A stretch of 64,000 bases of DNA from Streptomyces sp. VRA16 Mangrove soil (lineage in GTDB: Bacteria; Actinomycetota; Actinomycetes; Streptomycetales; Streptomycetaceae), in contig NZ_JAFVLN010000014.1 in the NCBI RefSeq assembly GCF_017377775.1, positions 124,001 to 188,000 on the forward strand. Direction: 5' to 3'. The position numbers were made by a program, and so were the translations under genes. The notes beneath the pieces are model-generated. The model searched no databases. It was not told the origin of the DNA and was given only the letters and a program-made list of their open reading frames with translations. This document shows positions 19,045-26,804 of this stretch, piece by piece (the first letter of the stretch is position 1; each line of letters starts with the position of its first letter).

Positions 19045-19484
19045 GCGGTTCGCTCCTCGCTGAATTTCAAATGAGGCCCTTGTGGGTAAAGGGCCGGCGT
19101 CGGTCGCCGCTCAGAGGGTACCGAGGCCTGGTAGAGCCGTTGTCACGCCACCCTCACCTCAGCCCAGACTAGTCCAAGGTCGCATGCGTGTTCGATCCCT
19201 CGATGGAGTGAAGCACACATCACGTTCCCTTCCAGGCATGAACCATTTAGGCTCCGGGCACGTCCTCATGAACAACCGGCAGCCCGCCGGGGAGGACCGA
19301 CCTGACAGAACGCGCGAACCCGTAAGACACGTAAGAGACGCAATACGGCACATTCGCCGCCACCCGGCAGCACCTGGCCGGCCTCGAAGAAAATTTTCGA
19401 GGAAAAGCCGCGAGCGGGAACGTTTTCGGCCTGGTTGGATGTTGACCCTGGTACGACAGCTCGTCGAGCTAGAGAAGAGGCGAC
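19045..19484. other. Divergent promoter region between parE and the DUF7455 gene
   Basis: 440 bases without a convincing gene. It must hold the parE promoter (minus) and the promoter of the small plus-strand gene. A parE leader hairpin is at 19075-19095. The right part is unusually AT-rich (GAAGAAAATTTTCGAGGAAAA around 19384). I could not fix -35/-10 boxes with confidence. Confidence 0.5.
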
Positions 19485-19715
19485 GTGACTACTGTTCTGA
19501 CCCCCGCGAGCCCGCTGACGGCCGCTGACCGCTGTGACCGTTGCGGCGCCCAGGCATATCTGCGCGTCGTTCTCATCAGCGGTGGTGAACTGCTCTTCTG
19601 CGCCCACCACGGTCGCAAGTTCGAGCCGGAACTCAAGAAGATCGCCGCTGAGATACAGGACGAGACGGAGCGGCTCACCGCCGTTCCGGCAAGCGCCGAG
19701 ACCGAGGAACGCTGA
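19485..19715 (+). CDS. Small DUF7455 protein with Cys/His metal-site pattern
   Basis: A 76-residue protein conserved between parE and hrdB in Streptomyces, as I recall. It contains ADRCDRCGAQAYLRVVLISGGELLFCAHHGRKFEPEL: a CxxC pair, then CAHH, a plausible zinc ribbon. The C-terminal part is a charged helix. GTG 19485 follows an AGAAGAGG ribosome site. Function unknown; a small nucleic-acid- or protein-binding zinc protein is a reasonable guess only. Confidence 0.85.
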   Translation: MTTVLTPASPLTAADRCDRCGAQAYLRVVLISGGELLFCAHHGRKFEPELKKIAAEIQDETERLTAVPASAETEER

Positions 19716-19760
19716 CGCCTCGCACCCACGACGAGCCAGCTCCGGCATCAGGCCGGTGAT

Positions 19761-19795
19761 CGGGCGGTCACTCCCCACCCAGGAGTGACCGCCCG
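19761..19795. terminator. Convergent terminator hairpin
   Basis: A 14-bp perfect stem CGGGCGGTCACTCC / GGAGTGACCGCCCG with a 7-nt loop, between the DUF7455 gene (+) and the trypsin gene (-). Confidence 0.7.
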
Positions 19796-19816
19796 TCCTC
19801 GTATCCGCACGCGGTG

Positions 19817-20647
19817 TCAGCCGTGCCGCGTCAGCACACGCAGCACGTCAGAGACCCGCGTGTAGACACCCGGACTCCCCGCGCGCCCACAACCGCTCCC
19901 CCAGGACACCAGGCCGATCAGCTTGCCCCGGGCCACCAGCGGGCCGCCGCTGTCCCCCTGGCAGGCGTCCTTACCGCCGCCCAGCTCTCCCGCGCAGAGC
20001 ATCGAGGACGACAGGTACATCCCGTCCGAGCTGCCCGGGTAGGCCTCCTGGCACACGGCGTCGGGAAGCACCCGGACGCGCGCCGCGCGCAGCACGCGCG
20101 CGTAGTCACCGGCGCCCGTCGTGTCGCCCCACCCGTAGACGGCGGCCCCCGTGCCGGGCGCATAGGCGACGTCGCCCCCGTCCGCCATCGGGAGCACGTA
20201 TCCCCCTGGCAGCGGTGTCGCCAGTGTGAGGACCGCCACATCGCCGGAGTTCGTGTAGCTGTCGTACTCGGGGTTGACCCACGTCCTCCTGACCGGAATC
20301 TCCGCGCCGTCGTCCGCCTGCAGGTCGCTGCGCCCGGCGATCACCTTGAGGTCGCCCACCTCGCCGCCCGCCACCCCGAGCACGTCCTCGCTCAGACAGT
20401 GCGCCGCCGTGAGGACCGTGGACCGTCCGACGACCACTCCCCCGCAGAACTGTCCGGCGCGGGTACCCCCGAACCGGTCACGGCTGGAGAGGGCCACCGC
20501 CCACGGGCTGTCGGCGGCCCGGACCTGGTGGCCGCCGATGACCCCGCTGTCGGCGGCCACCGATCCCGCCGCGGACAGGGGCAGCACCGCCGCGGCGGTC
20601 AGTACGGCCAGCGGAGCGGTCAGCGCTCTCGCGAAAGGACGACGCAT
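19817..20647 (-). CDS. Secreted trypsin-like serine protease (S1A)
   Basis: A 276-residue exported protease. Signal peptide about 1-32 ending AAGSVAA, a short propeptide, then mature N-terminus near VIGGHQVRAADSPWAVAL. Catalytic triad: His in LTAAHC, Asp in SGDVAVLTL, Ser in ACQGDSGGPL. The Asp six residues before the Ser (DACQGDSGG) predicts trypsin specificity for Arg/Lys. Disulfide cysteines flank the His and Ser loops. It lies downstream of hrdB on the same strand but is separated by a terminator, so it probably has its own promoter. Likely roles are nutrient release or zymogen processing. Confidence 0.93.
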   Translation of the reverse strand: MRRPFARALTAPLAVLTAAAVLPLSAAGSVAADSGVIGGHQVRAADSPWAVALSSRDRFGGTRAGQFCGGVVVGRSTVLTAAHCLSEDVLGVAGGEVGDLKVIAGRSDLQADDGAEIPVRRTWVNPEYDSYTNSGDVAVLTLATPLPGGYVLPMADGGDVAYAPGTGAAVYGWGDTTGAGDYARVLRAARVRVLPDAVCQEAYPGSSDGMYLSSSMLCAGELGGGKDACQGDSGGPLVARGKLIGLVSWGSGCGRAGSPGVYTRVSDVLRVLTRHG

Positions 20648-20741
20648 GCGGTCTCCTCACTCTGGGTTGCTGTGGCACACCCAGAGTGATCCAGTCGGGC
20701 GCCGCACGCACCGCGAGGATCTGCTCACAGCCGCGCACACG

Positions 20742-20785
20742 GAAGGCCCGGCACTTCCCCTTAGGCGGGGTGGTGCCGGGCCTTC
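20742..20785 (-). terminator. hrdB terminator
   Basis: A 13-bp perfect stem GAAGGCCCGGCAC / GTGCCGGGCCTTC with an 18-nt loop that itself can pair (CCCC/GGGG), about 25 bp past the hrdB stop. Confidence 0.7.
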
Positions 20786-20809
20786 TGCGGGCCGTACAGG
20801 AGCCTGTGA

Positions 20810-22345
20810 CTAGTCGAGGTAGTCGCGCAGGACCTGGGAGCGCGACGGGTGGCGCAGCTTCGACATCGTCTTGGACTCGATCTGGCGGATGCGCTCACGC
20901 GTGACGCCGTAGACCTTGCCGATCTCGTCGAGGGTCTTCGGCTGACCGTCGGTGAGACCGAACCGCATGGAGACGACGCCAGCCTCGCGCTCGGACAGGG
21001 TGTCGAGCACGGAGTGCAGCTGCTCCTGGAGAAGCGTGAAGCTGACGGCGTCGGCCGGGACGACAGCCTCGGAGTCCTCGATGAGGTCACCGAACTCGCT
21101 GTCACCGTCCTCGCCCAGCGGGGTGTGCAGGGAGATGGGCTCGCGACCGTACTTCTGGACCTCGATGACCTTCTCGGGGGTCATGTCGAGTTCCTTGGCC
21201 AGCTCCTCCGGGGTGGGCTCGCGGCCCAGGTCCTGAAGCATCTGGCGCTGCACGCGCGCGAGCTTGTTGATGACCTCGACCATGTGCACCGGGATACGGA
21301 TGGTGCGGGCCTGGTCGGCCATGGCGCGGGTGATCGCCTGACGGATCCACCAGGTGGCGTACGTGGAGAACTTGTAGCCCTTGGTGTAGTCGAACTTCTC
21401 GACCGCGCGGATCAGACCGAGGTTGCCCTCCTGGATGAGGTCCAGGAAGAGCATGCCGCGGCCGGTGTAGCGCTTGGCCAGGGAGACCACCAGGCGGAGG
21501 TTGGCCTCCAGGAGGTGGTTCTTGGCGCGGCGGCCGTCCTCGGCGATGATCTCCAGCTCACGCTTGAGCTTGGGGGCGAGCTTGTCGGCGTTGGCCAGCT
21601 TGTCCTCGGCGAACAGACCAGCCTCGATGCGCTTGGCGAGCTCGACCTCCTGCTCGGCGTTGAGCAGCGGGACCTTACCGATCTGCTTCAGGTAGTCCTT
21701 GACCGGGTCGGCGGTGGCGCCGGCGGCGGCGACCTGCTGCGCAGGCGCGTCGTCCTCGTCCTCGTCGGACAGCACGAAGCCCTGGCCCTCGGGGGTCTCC
21801 TCGTCGCCACCCTTGGCCGTGGCGGGAGTCTCCTCGGTCGCCTCGTCGTCAAGAAGGTCGTCGTCCTTCTTGCCGGCCGTCTTCTTCGCGGCGGTCTTCT
21901 TGGCGACCGTCTTCTTGGCGGTGGCCTTCTTGGCGGTGGTCTTCTTGGCCGCGGCCTTCTTGGCGGGCGCGGCTTCGTCTGCGGCGGCCTCGGTGGTCGT
22001 CGACTCGGGCGCGGTGGTCGCGGCGACCCGCTTGGCGGTGACCGTCTTGGCCGCGACCGTCTTGGTTGCGGTGCGCTTGACCGGACTCTTGGCTGCGACG
22101 CTCTTTCGGGGACGCTTGGGCTCAGCGGCACTGACCATCAGCGTCACACCCTCTTCCTCGAGGATCTGGTTGAGGCTGCGCAGAACGTTCTTCCACTGAG
22201 TGGCCGGAATCTGGTCGGCTTCGAACGCACGGCGTACGTCATCGCCGGCGATCTGGCCATCAGCCTTTCCCCGCTCAATGAGCGCCATGACAGAGACGGA
22301 CTCGGCGATCTCCGGCGGGAGCGTACGGGATGTGCTGGCCGACAC
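20810..22345 (-). CDS. hrdB: Principal RNA polymerase sigma factor HrdB
   Basis: A 511-residue group 1 sigma-70, the same length as I recall for S. coelicolor HrdB. N-terminal region 1.1-like segment, then a long Ala/Lys-rich stretch (about 75-190) with TAKK/AAKK repeats and an acidic LSDEDEDDAPA, then conserved regions 1.2 (DPVKDYLKQIGKVPLLNAEQEVELAKRIE), 2 (GNLGLIRAVEKFDYTKGYKFSTYATWWIRQAITRA), 3 and 4.2 (YGVTRERIRQIESKTMSKLRHPSRS). It directs housekeeping transcription. GTG 22345 begins the conserved VSASTSRTLPPEIAE; the frame is open upstream. Flanked by parE-side genes and whiH, as expected. Confidence 0.98.
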   Translation of the reverse strand: MSASTSRTLPPEIAESVSVMALIERGKADGQIAGDDVRRAFEADQIPATQWKNVLRSLNQILEEEGVTLMVSAAEPKRPRKSVAAKSPVKRTATKTVAAKTVTAKRVAATTAPESTTTEAAADEAAPAKKAAAKKTTAKKATAKKTVAKKTAAKKTAGKKDDDLLDDEATEETPATAKGGDEETPEGQGFVLSDEDEDDAPAQQVAAAGATADPVKDYLKQIGKVPLLNAEQEVELAKRIEAGLFAEDKLANADKLAPKLKRELEIIAEDGRRAKNHLLEANLRLVVSLAKRYTGRGMLFLDLIQEGNLGLIRAVEKFDYTKGYKFSTYATWWIRQAITRAMADQARTIRIPVHMVEVINKLARVQRQMLQDLGREPTPEELAKELDMTPEKVIEVQKYGREPISLHTPLGEDGDSEFGDLIEDSEAVVPADAVSFTLLQEQLHSVLDTLSEREAGVVSMRFGLTDGQPKTLDEIGKVYGVTRERIRQIESKTMSKLRHPSRSQVLRDYLD

Positions 22346-22580
22346 GAACAACCTCTCGGAACGTTGGAAAACGGCTTCCGGCCCCGTCCTGTGTGGACCG
22401 GAGCCGACGACCGCCGACTTGGGGATGGGCCGACGGCGCGGGCGGGGGCCGGGGAGATGCACAGCACCGCGAGCGGTCGCTGTATTCCCTCCTCGGCCGT
22501 CACCTCTTAGGTCATCGCGTTGCCCCGGGGAGCGTTACGCCCAATCTGCGTGGCCCGAGTCACACCCCGTAAGTGGTCAA

Positions 22581-22610
22581 AAACTAACCGATACGGACAG
22601 ACGCGGTCAC
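22581..22610 (-). promoter_or_regulatory. Candidate hrdB promoter
   Basis: On the minus strand GTGACC (22610-22605), 18 bp, TAGTTT (22586-22581) in an AT-rich patch. It would give a leader of about 230 bases. Part of the 431-base gap between whiH and hrdB (22346-22776). Confidence 0.35.
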
Positions 22611-22686
22611 CTCGCGAGCTCCTGCAGACACTCGACGAACCCGGGCAACGGTCTCCGACGGACCCCTGACGACCGAGTCGCCGGAT

Positions 22687-22726
22687 GGTTCCCACCTACA
22701 CATGCGCGTGCACGCGTGGTGGGACC
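22687..22726 (-). terminator. Hairpin downstream of whiH
   Basis: Arms GGTTCCCACC / GGTGGGACC (one bulged base) enclose a perfect 12-bp palindrome CGCGTGCACGCG (22705-22716), 50-90 bp after the whiH stop. No T-run. Probable whiH terminator or a structured site. Confidence 0.4.
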
Positions 22727-22776
22727 TTCCGGCGACGTCCGGTTCGCACTCCCTCGCCCTGCGGTGTCCCCGGCGG

Positions 22777-23661
22777 TCAGTGCTCGCGCGGGGCCGGCAC
22801 CACGCGCTCCACCTCGGGGTGGACCGTGAGCAGGTGGCGCATCGCGGTCTCGGCCCCGGAGGCGTCGCCCGCGGCGAGCGCGTCGACGATGCGGCCGTGA
22901 TGGCCGATCGCCGTCTCGTTCGGCCGGTCACAGCCGGTGACGGGCCCGCCGGAAACCTGGAGAGCGGCGGAGACGATGCCGGAGAGGTGCTCCAGCATCC
23001 GGTTACCCGCGAGCTGGATGAGCAGCGCGTGAAACTCGGCATCGGCTCGGGAGAACGTGATCGAGTCCCCCTGCCCCAGGGCGTGCCCCATGATCTCCAC
23101 CATGTCGGCAAGGCGCTGCTGCAGGTCCTCACGGCCGTGCCCCGCGGCGAGGCGGGCGGCGAGCGGCTCGATCGTCCAGCGCAGCTCGCTCAGCTCGCGC
23201 CGCTGGTCGTCGCGCTGCGGCCCGAAGGCGCGCCACTCGATGATGTCCGGGTCCAAGAGGTTCCAGTCGCTGACCGGGCGTACGCGCGTGCCGACGTTCG
23301 GCCGGGCGCTGACCAGGCCCTTCGCCTCCAGGACACGGAGGGACTCGCGGACGACGGTGCGGGACACCTCGAAACGCTGCCCGATCTCCTCGGGCACCAG
23401 CGGGCGGTCGGCGCCCAGGTCACCGGAGACGATCATCTGCCCCAGCTGCTGGACGAGTTGACCGTGCAGACCGCGACCGCGGTTGCCCGCGGTGCGCCGG
23501 CCGACGCGGCCCAGTTCCTGGTCCGTGCTGTCCCAGGCAGAGGGGCCGACGCGGTCGGCGGCCGGCTCCGCGTAGGAGTAGCGGTCGAGTTCGCCCGAAG
23601 CTGCGAGGCCGGAGTCGGCGGAGCGGGCGGCGGTCATCATGGTGTGCGCAAGGGTACTCAC
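22777..23661 (-). CDS. whiH: Sporulation regulator WhiH (GntR/FadR family)
   Basis: A 294-residue regulator of sporulation septation in aerial hyphae. An N-terminal Ala/Ser-rich leader of about 70 residues, then a GntR winged helix (LHGQLVQQLGQMIVSGDLGADRPLVPEEIGQRFEVSRTVVRESLRVLEAKGLV) and an FCD effector domain with metal-site histidines (for example DAEFHALLIQLAGN, GHHGRIVDAL). GTG 23661 is chosen because a WhiG-type promoter (TCAAG-N15-GCCGACAA) ends eight bases upstream, so the longer frame to 23718 would put the promoter inside the gene. The mRNA may be nearly leaderless. Position beside hrdB agrees with the known whiH locus. Confidence 0.93.
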   Translation of the reverse strand: MSTLAHTMMTAARSADSGLAASGELDRYSYAEPAADRVGPSAWDSTDQELGRVGRRTAGNRGRGLHGQLVQQLGQMIVSGDLGADRPLVPEEIGQRFEVSRTVVRESLRVLEAKGLVSARPNVGTRVRPVSDWNLLDPDIIEWRAFGPQRDDQRRELSELRWTIEPLAARLAAGHGREDLQQRLADMVEIMGHALGQGDSITFSRADAEFHALLIQLAGNRMLEHLSGIVSAALQVSGGPVTGCDRPNETAIGHHGRIVDALAAGDASGAETAMRHLLTVHPEVERVVPAPREH

Positions 23662-23669
23662 GGAATCTG

Positions 23670-23697
23670 TTGTCGGCGCCCCTCCCAACTCCCTTGA
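23670..23697 (-). promoter_or_regulatory. WhiG-type (sigma-WhiG) promoter of whiH
   Basis: Minus strand: TCAAG at 23697-23693, 15 bp, GCCGACAA at 23677-23670. The sigma-WhiG consensus is TAAAG-N15-GCCGATAA. whiH is an established WhiG target in S. coelicolor. Confidence 0.8.
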
Positions 23698-23824
23698 GGT
23701 CTTTGGTGAAAAGCACACGAAAGGGTGATCGCCGCCCTCGCTGCAATTGACGCCTTATCGGAAAGAAATGGGCGTTCCAAGGGGAGTTGTGAGCACCTGG
23801 GTACCGGAAGGCTCCGAGTGACCG

Positions 23825-25756
23825 TCATCGCGCCCTGGGGCGCAGCACCGTGAGCACATATGCGCAGAGCAGCGCGGTGAGCGACAACATCAGGGCGCCT
23901 CCCACGGGTTGGGCGACCATGCGCACTCCGGCGGCGACGATGCGCTCCGCACCGAAGGGCCAGTGCAGTAGAGCGAGTTCCCGCAGCCGCGCCGGAAGTC
24001 CCGCGGCCGTTCGCACAGACGGTCCCTCCAAGGCCTTTTGTACGAGCGGCACGATGACAATCGGAACGGCCAGTACGGCGGCGAGCCCTGCCGCGGTGGA
24101 ACGGAAAACTCCGGACGCGAGCACCCCCGCCCAAGCGCATGCGACGACAAGGACGAACCAACTCGCGCTCAGGGAGAGCGAGTCGGCGGGAACTTGAGTG
24201 AGCTCCGGTCCGTATACGAGGTGGAGCAGCGCGGCGTCGCAGCCGATGACGAGGGCGGCCATGATCACGGCGGTGGCCGCGCCGACGATCAGTTTGGCCG
24301 CGAGCAGCCCCAGGCGGCGGGGGACGGTTCCGCGATCGGCGGCGAGTGCGGGGTGGCGGAACTCGTCACCGAAGGCGAAGGCCCCGAGCAGCCCTGCCCC
24401 CAGCGCGGCGGGCGGCAGGGGCAGCTCCCGCGGCCATGCGGCGAGCAGCCGCGGCTGGGGGGTGTGTCCCGCGCGGGCGAGCACCACGGAGAGGAGCGCG
24501 GAGACGGCGAGGACGAGCGCCATGGTGATGTACCCGGTGGCGATACCGGTCGCCCGGCGCAGCTCGTAGCGCAGGGGCCGCAGCGGGCTGTGCGCGGGCC
24601 GGACGGTGATGGGAGGCGGCAGTCCGGGCAGCGCCGAGGCGGTCCGGGGGCTGTCGGCGGTGCCGCCCGCGCGTTCGTCGACGGAGGCGGTCTCCGCGCC
24701 GCGGCTCGGCGGCGCCGTGTCGACAAGCGGCACGAAGGTGCTGGTGGGGCGAACGGGGTCGAGCATGGGCCGCGCCTCGGTGTCCGCGCCCTCCAGAGGC
24801 GGGGCCGGTGGAGCCTGGACCGTCGGATCGGGCTCGCCCGGCGGCGGCCCGGCGTCGGCGAGGGGGGTCAGCGCCACCACGAGTCCGGCGTCCCCGGTCT
24901 CGTCGGCGAGCTGGTGGACGAGGATCCCATGCCGGTACGCCGTCTCGCCGACGTCCGCGCAACTGCTGCCATAGACCGACAGACGGCTGCCGTCCTCCGT
25001 GACCACCTCGACGGAGCGCTTCGCCGTCCGGGCCTCCTTGCTCAGCAGGACCCCGAGCCGCGCGGCGTGCGGGCTGCGGACGGCGACCCGGGGCCGCAGT
25101 CTGGTGCGCGCGAAGTCGGCGACCTCCTGGTCCGCGACCACGCGCCCTTCGTCGAGCGTGACGACGCGGTCGGCGGTACGGGCCGCCTCCTTCGGGTCGC
25201 CGGTGGTGAACAGCACGGTGCCGCCGACGGCGGCGTGCGCCCGCAGGATCCCGTGCATCCACTTGCTCTCCCGACCCGACAGACCGTCCGCCGGTCCGTC
25301 GAGCACGAGCGTGTGCGGGTCCGCGAGCAGCGCGCAGGCCAGGCCGAGCCGGCGGTCCATGCCGCGCGACAGGGTGCCCAGGCGCAGATCGCGCAGGCTC
25401 ACGAGACCGACGACCTCCAGCACCTCGTCCGCGCGCCGGACGGGGACACCGGCCGCGGAGCAGAGCATGCGCAGCTGGCCGCGGACCGTACGGGCCGGGT
25501 GTCCTGGCACATCCCCGAGCAGCACGCCGACTTCGCGCGCCGGATGAGTGATGCGGTGCAGGGGGCGCCCTCTGAAGTACGTGATACCGCGGCCCTGTTG
25601 GAGTTCGAGCATCAGCCGCACCACGGTCGTCTTGCCCGCGCCGCGGGCACCGAGCAGGGCTGTCACCCGGCCCGCGGCGGCCTCGAAGGACACGTCGTCG
25701 ACCGTGGGCGGACGCTCCTTGCGGGCGTTGCTGGTCAGTCCGATGGCCTGGATCAT
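23825..25756 (-). CDS. ABC ATPase-permease fusion with degenerate catalytic residues
   Basis: A 643-residue single polypeptide. Residues 1-230 are an ABC ATPase: Walker A GARGAGKT (36-43) is intact and the signature is LSRGM (129-133). Walker B reads LVLDGPADGL, so the catalytic Glu is Gly154, and the switch His is replaced (VLFTTGDP, Gly186). Residues 330-420 are a Pro-rich linker. The C-terminal part has about six membrane helices like ABC-2 permeases. It may bind but hydrolyse ATP poorly. The gene lies upstream of whiH on the same strand. ATG 25756 is chosen because the conserved MIQAIGLT begins there. Substrate unknown. Confidence 0.8.
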   Translation of the reverse strand: MIQAIGLTSNARKERPPTVDDVSFEAAAGRVTALLGARGAGKTTVVRLMLELQQGRGITYFRGRPLHRITHPAREVGVLLGDVPGHPARTVRGQLRMLCSAAGVPVRRADEVLEVVGLVSLRDLRLGTLSRGMDRRLGLACALLADPHTLVLDGPADGLSGRESKWMHGILRAHAAVGGTVLFTTGDPKEAARTADRVVTLDEGRVVADQEVADFARTRLRPRVAVRSPHAARLGVLLSKEARTAKRSVEVVTEDGSRLSVYGSSCADVGETAYRHGILVHQLADETGDAGLVVALTPLADAGPPPGEPDPTVQAPPAPPLEGADTEARPMLDPVRPTSTFVPLVDTAPPSRGAETASVDERAGGTADSPRTASALPGLPPPITVRPAHSPLRPLRYELRRATGIATGYITMALVLAVSALLSVVLARAGHTPQPRLLAAWPRELPLPPAALGAGLLGAFAFGDEFRHPALAADRGTVPRRLGLLAAKLIVGAATAVIMAALVIGCDAALLHLVYGPELTQVPADSLSLSASWFVLVVACAWAGVLASGVFRSTAAGLAAVLAVPIVIVPLVQKALEGPSVRTAAGLPARLRELALLHWPFGAERIVAAGVRMVAQPVGGALMLSLTALLCAYVLTVLRPRAR

Positions 25757-25948
25757 CGCTTCTCTCGCAGGATGGGCGACCGCTCGGCGGCCGGGGCCCG
25801 TCCGCCGGTTCCCTGGCCGACGAACCTCGTGGGTACACCAGCAAGATAACGCGACATTTCGCCCATTCCGGGCAAGATGGCGGCCCGGGTGTCCCGAGCC
25901 CCGAGCCCGGAACTCAAGCCGCCACAAGGCTCCGCGTCCGCGCGGCGG

Positions 25949-26710
25949 TCAGACCTCGGGGCGCAGCATCGGCGGGTTGAGCAGCGTGGCGCCGCCGGCG
26001 CGGAAAAGCTGGGCGGGACGGCCACCCTGCCGTGTGGTGGTACCACCGGTGGGCACCAGGAAGCCGGGCGTCCCGGTCACCTTGCGATGGAAATTGCGCG
26101 GGTCGAGGGCGACACCCCACACCGCCTCGTACACACGACGCAGCTCGCCGACAGTGAACTCCGGCGGGCAGAAGGCCGTGGCCAGCGAGGAGTACTCGAT
26201 CTTCGAGCGGGCCCGCTCCACCCCGTCCGCCAGGATCTGAGCATGGTCGAAGGCGAGGGGCGCGGCCTGCTCGCCCTCCCGCCCGTACCCGCTCTGGTGC
26301 AGCAGCGCTTCCACGGGGGCCCAGCGGGCGCTGTGCGCGTCTCCCCCGGCCCGCGGCGCCGGCAGGTCGGGCGCGAGCGCCAGGTGCGCAACGCTGACCA
26401 CGCGCATCCGCGGATCCCGCTTCGGGTCGCCGTACGTGGCCAACTGCTCCAGGTGCGCACCATTGTCCTGCGCGGGCACCCCCGGGGCGTGGGCGCACAG
26501 GCCCGTCTCCTCGGACAGTTCACGCGCCGCCGCCGCGGTCAGATCCTCGTCGTCCCGCACGAAGCCACCGGGCAAGGCCCAACGCCCTTGAAACGGCGGT
26601 TCCCCGCGCCGCACCGCCAGCGCGCACAGGGCGTGCCGCCGCACGGTCAGCACGACCAGGTCGACGGTGACAGCGAAAGGCGGGAAGGCCGACGGGTCGT
26701 AGGGCGACAT
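25949..26710 (-). CDS. NrtR-like Nudix regulator
   Basis: A 253-residue protein. The N-terminal Nudix domain (about 15-150) has the box GGFVRDDEDLTAAAARELSEETGL, close to GX5EX7REUXEEXGU, though the first Glu position is Asp. The C-terminal 100 residues form a winged helix (FTVGELRRVYEAVWGVALDPRNFHRKV) characteristic of NrtR. NrtR proteins sense ADP-ribose-type ligands and repress NAD-metabolism genes, and many no longer hydrolyse nucleotides. ATG 26710 has no ribosome site but lies six bases after TATGAT, so translation is likely leaderless. A dyad over that -10 suggests autoregulation. Confidence 0.85.
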   Translation of the reverse strand: MSPYDPSAFPPFAVTVDLVVLTVRRHALCALAVRRGEPPFQGRWALPGGFVRDDEDLTAAAARELSEETGLCAHAPGVPAQDNGAHLEQLATYGDPKRDPRMRVVSVAHLALAPDLPAPRAGGDAHSARWAPVEALLHQSGYGREGEQAAPLAFDHAQILADGVERARSKIEYSSLATAFCPPEFTVGELRRVYEAVWGVALDPRNFHRKVTGTPGFLVPTGGTTTRQGGRPAQLFRAGGATLLNPPMLRPEV

Positions 26711-26716
26711 GGAACG

Positions 26717-26738
26717 ATCATAGTCGTCTGGATGACGA
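26717..26738 (-). promoter_or_regulatory. -10 element and dyad upstream of the Nudix regulator
   Basis: Minus strand TATGAT (26722-26717) ends six bases before ATG 26710. A dyad TCGTC-N5-GACGA with partly matching TA flanks overlaps its upstream side. Candidate autoregulatory operator on a leaderless promoter. Confidence 0.4.
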
Positions 26739-26804
26739 TAAACACTCCCTTCGTTCACGCTTCCGCGCCGGGTCAGCGGCCCGAAGCGGCCGTGCCCGGG
26801 GCCG

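Noticed and set aside
22482..22487. GGGAAT on the minus strand as a sigma-R -35 for hrdB
   Set aside because: hrdB is a known sigma-R target in S. coelicolor, but no GTT -10 core lies at the required 18-19 bp spacing.
24038..25849. A 603-codon frame opposite the ABC fusion gene
   Set aside because: Antisense shadow of a real ABC gene with Walker motifs; composition is Arg/Gly-rich noise.
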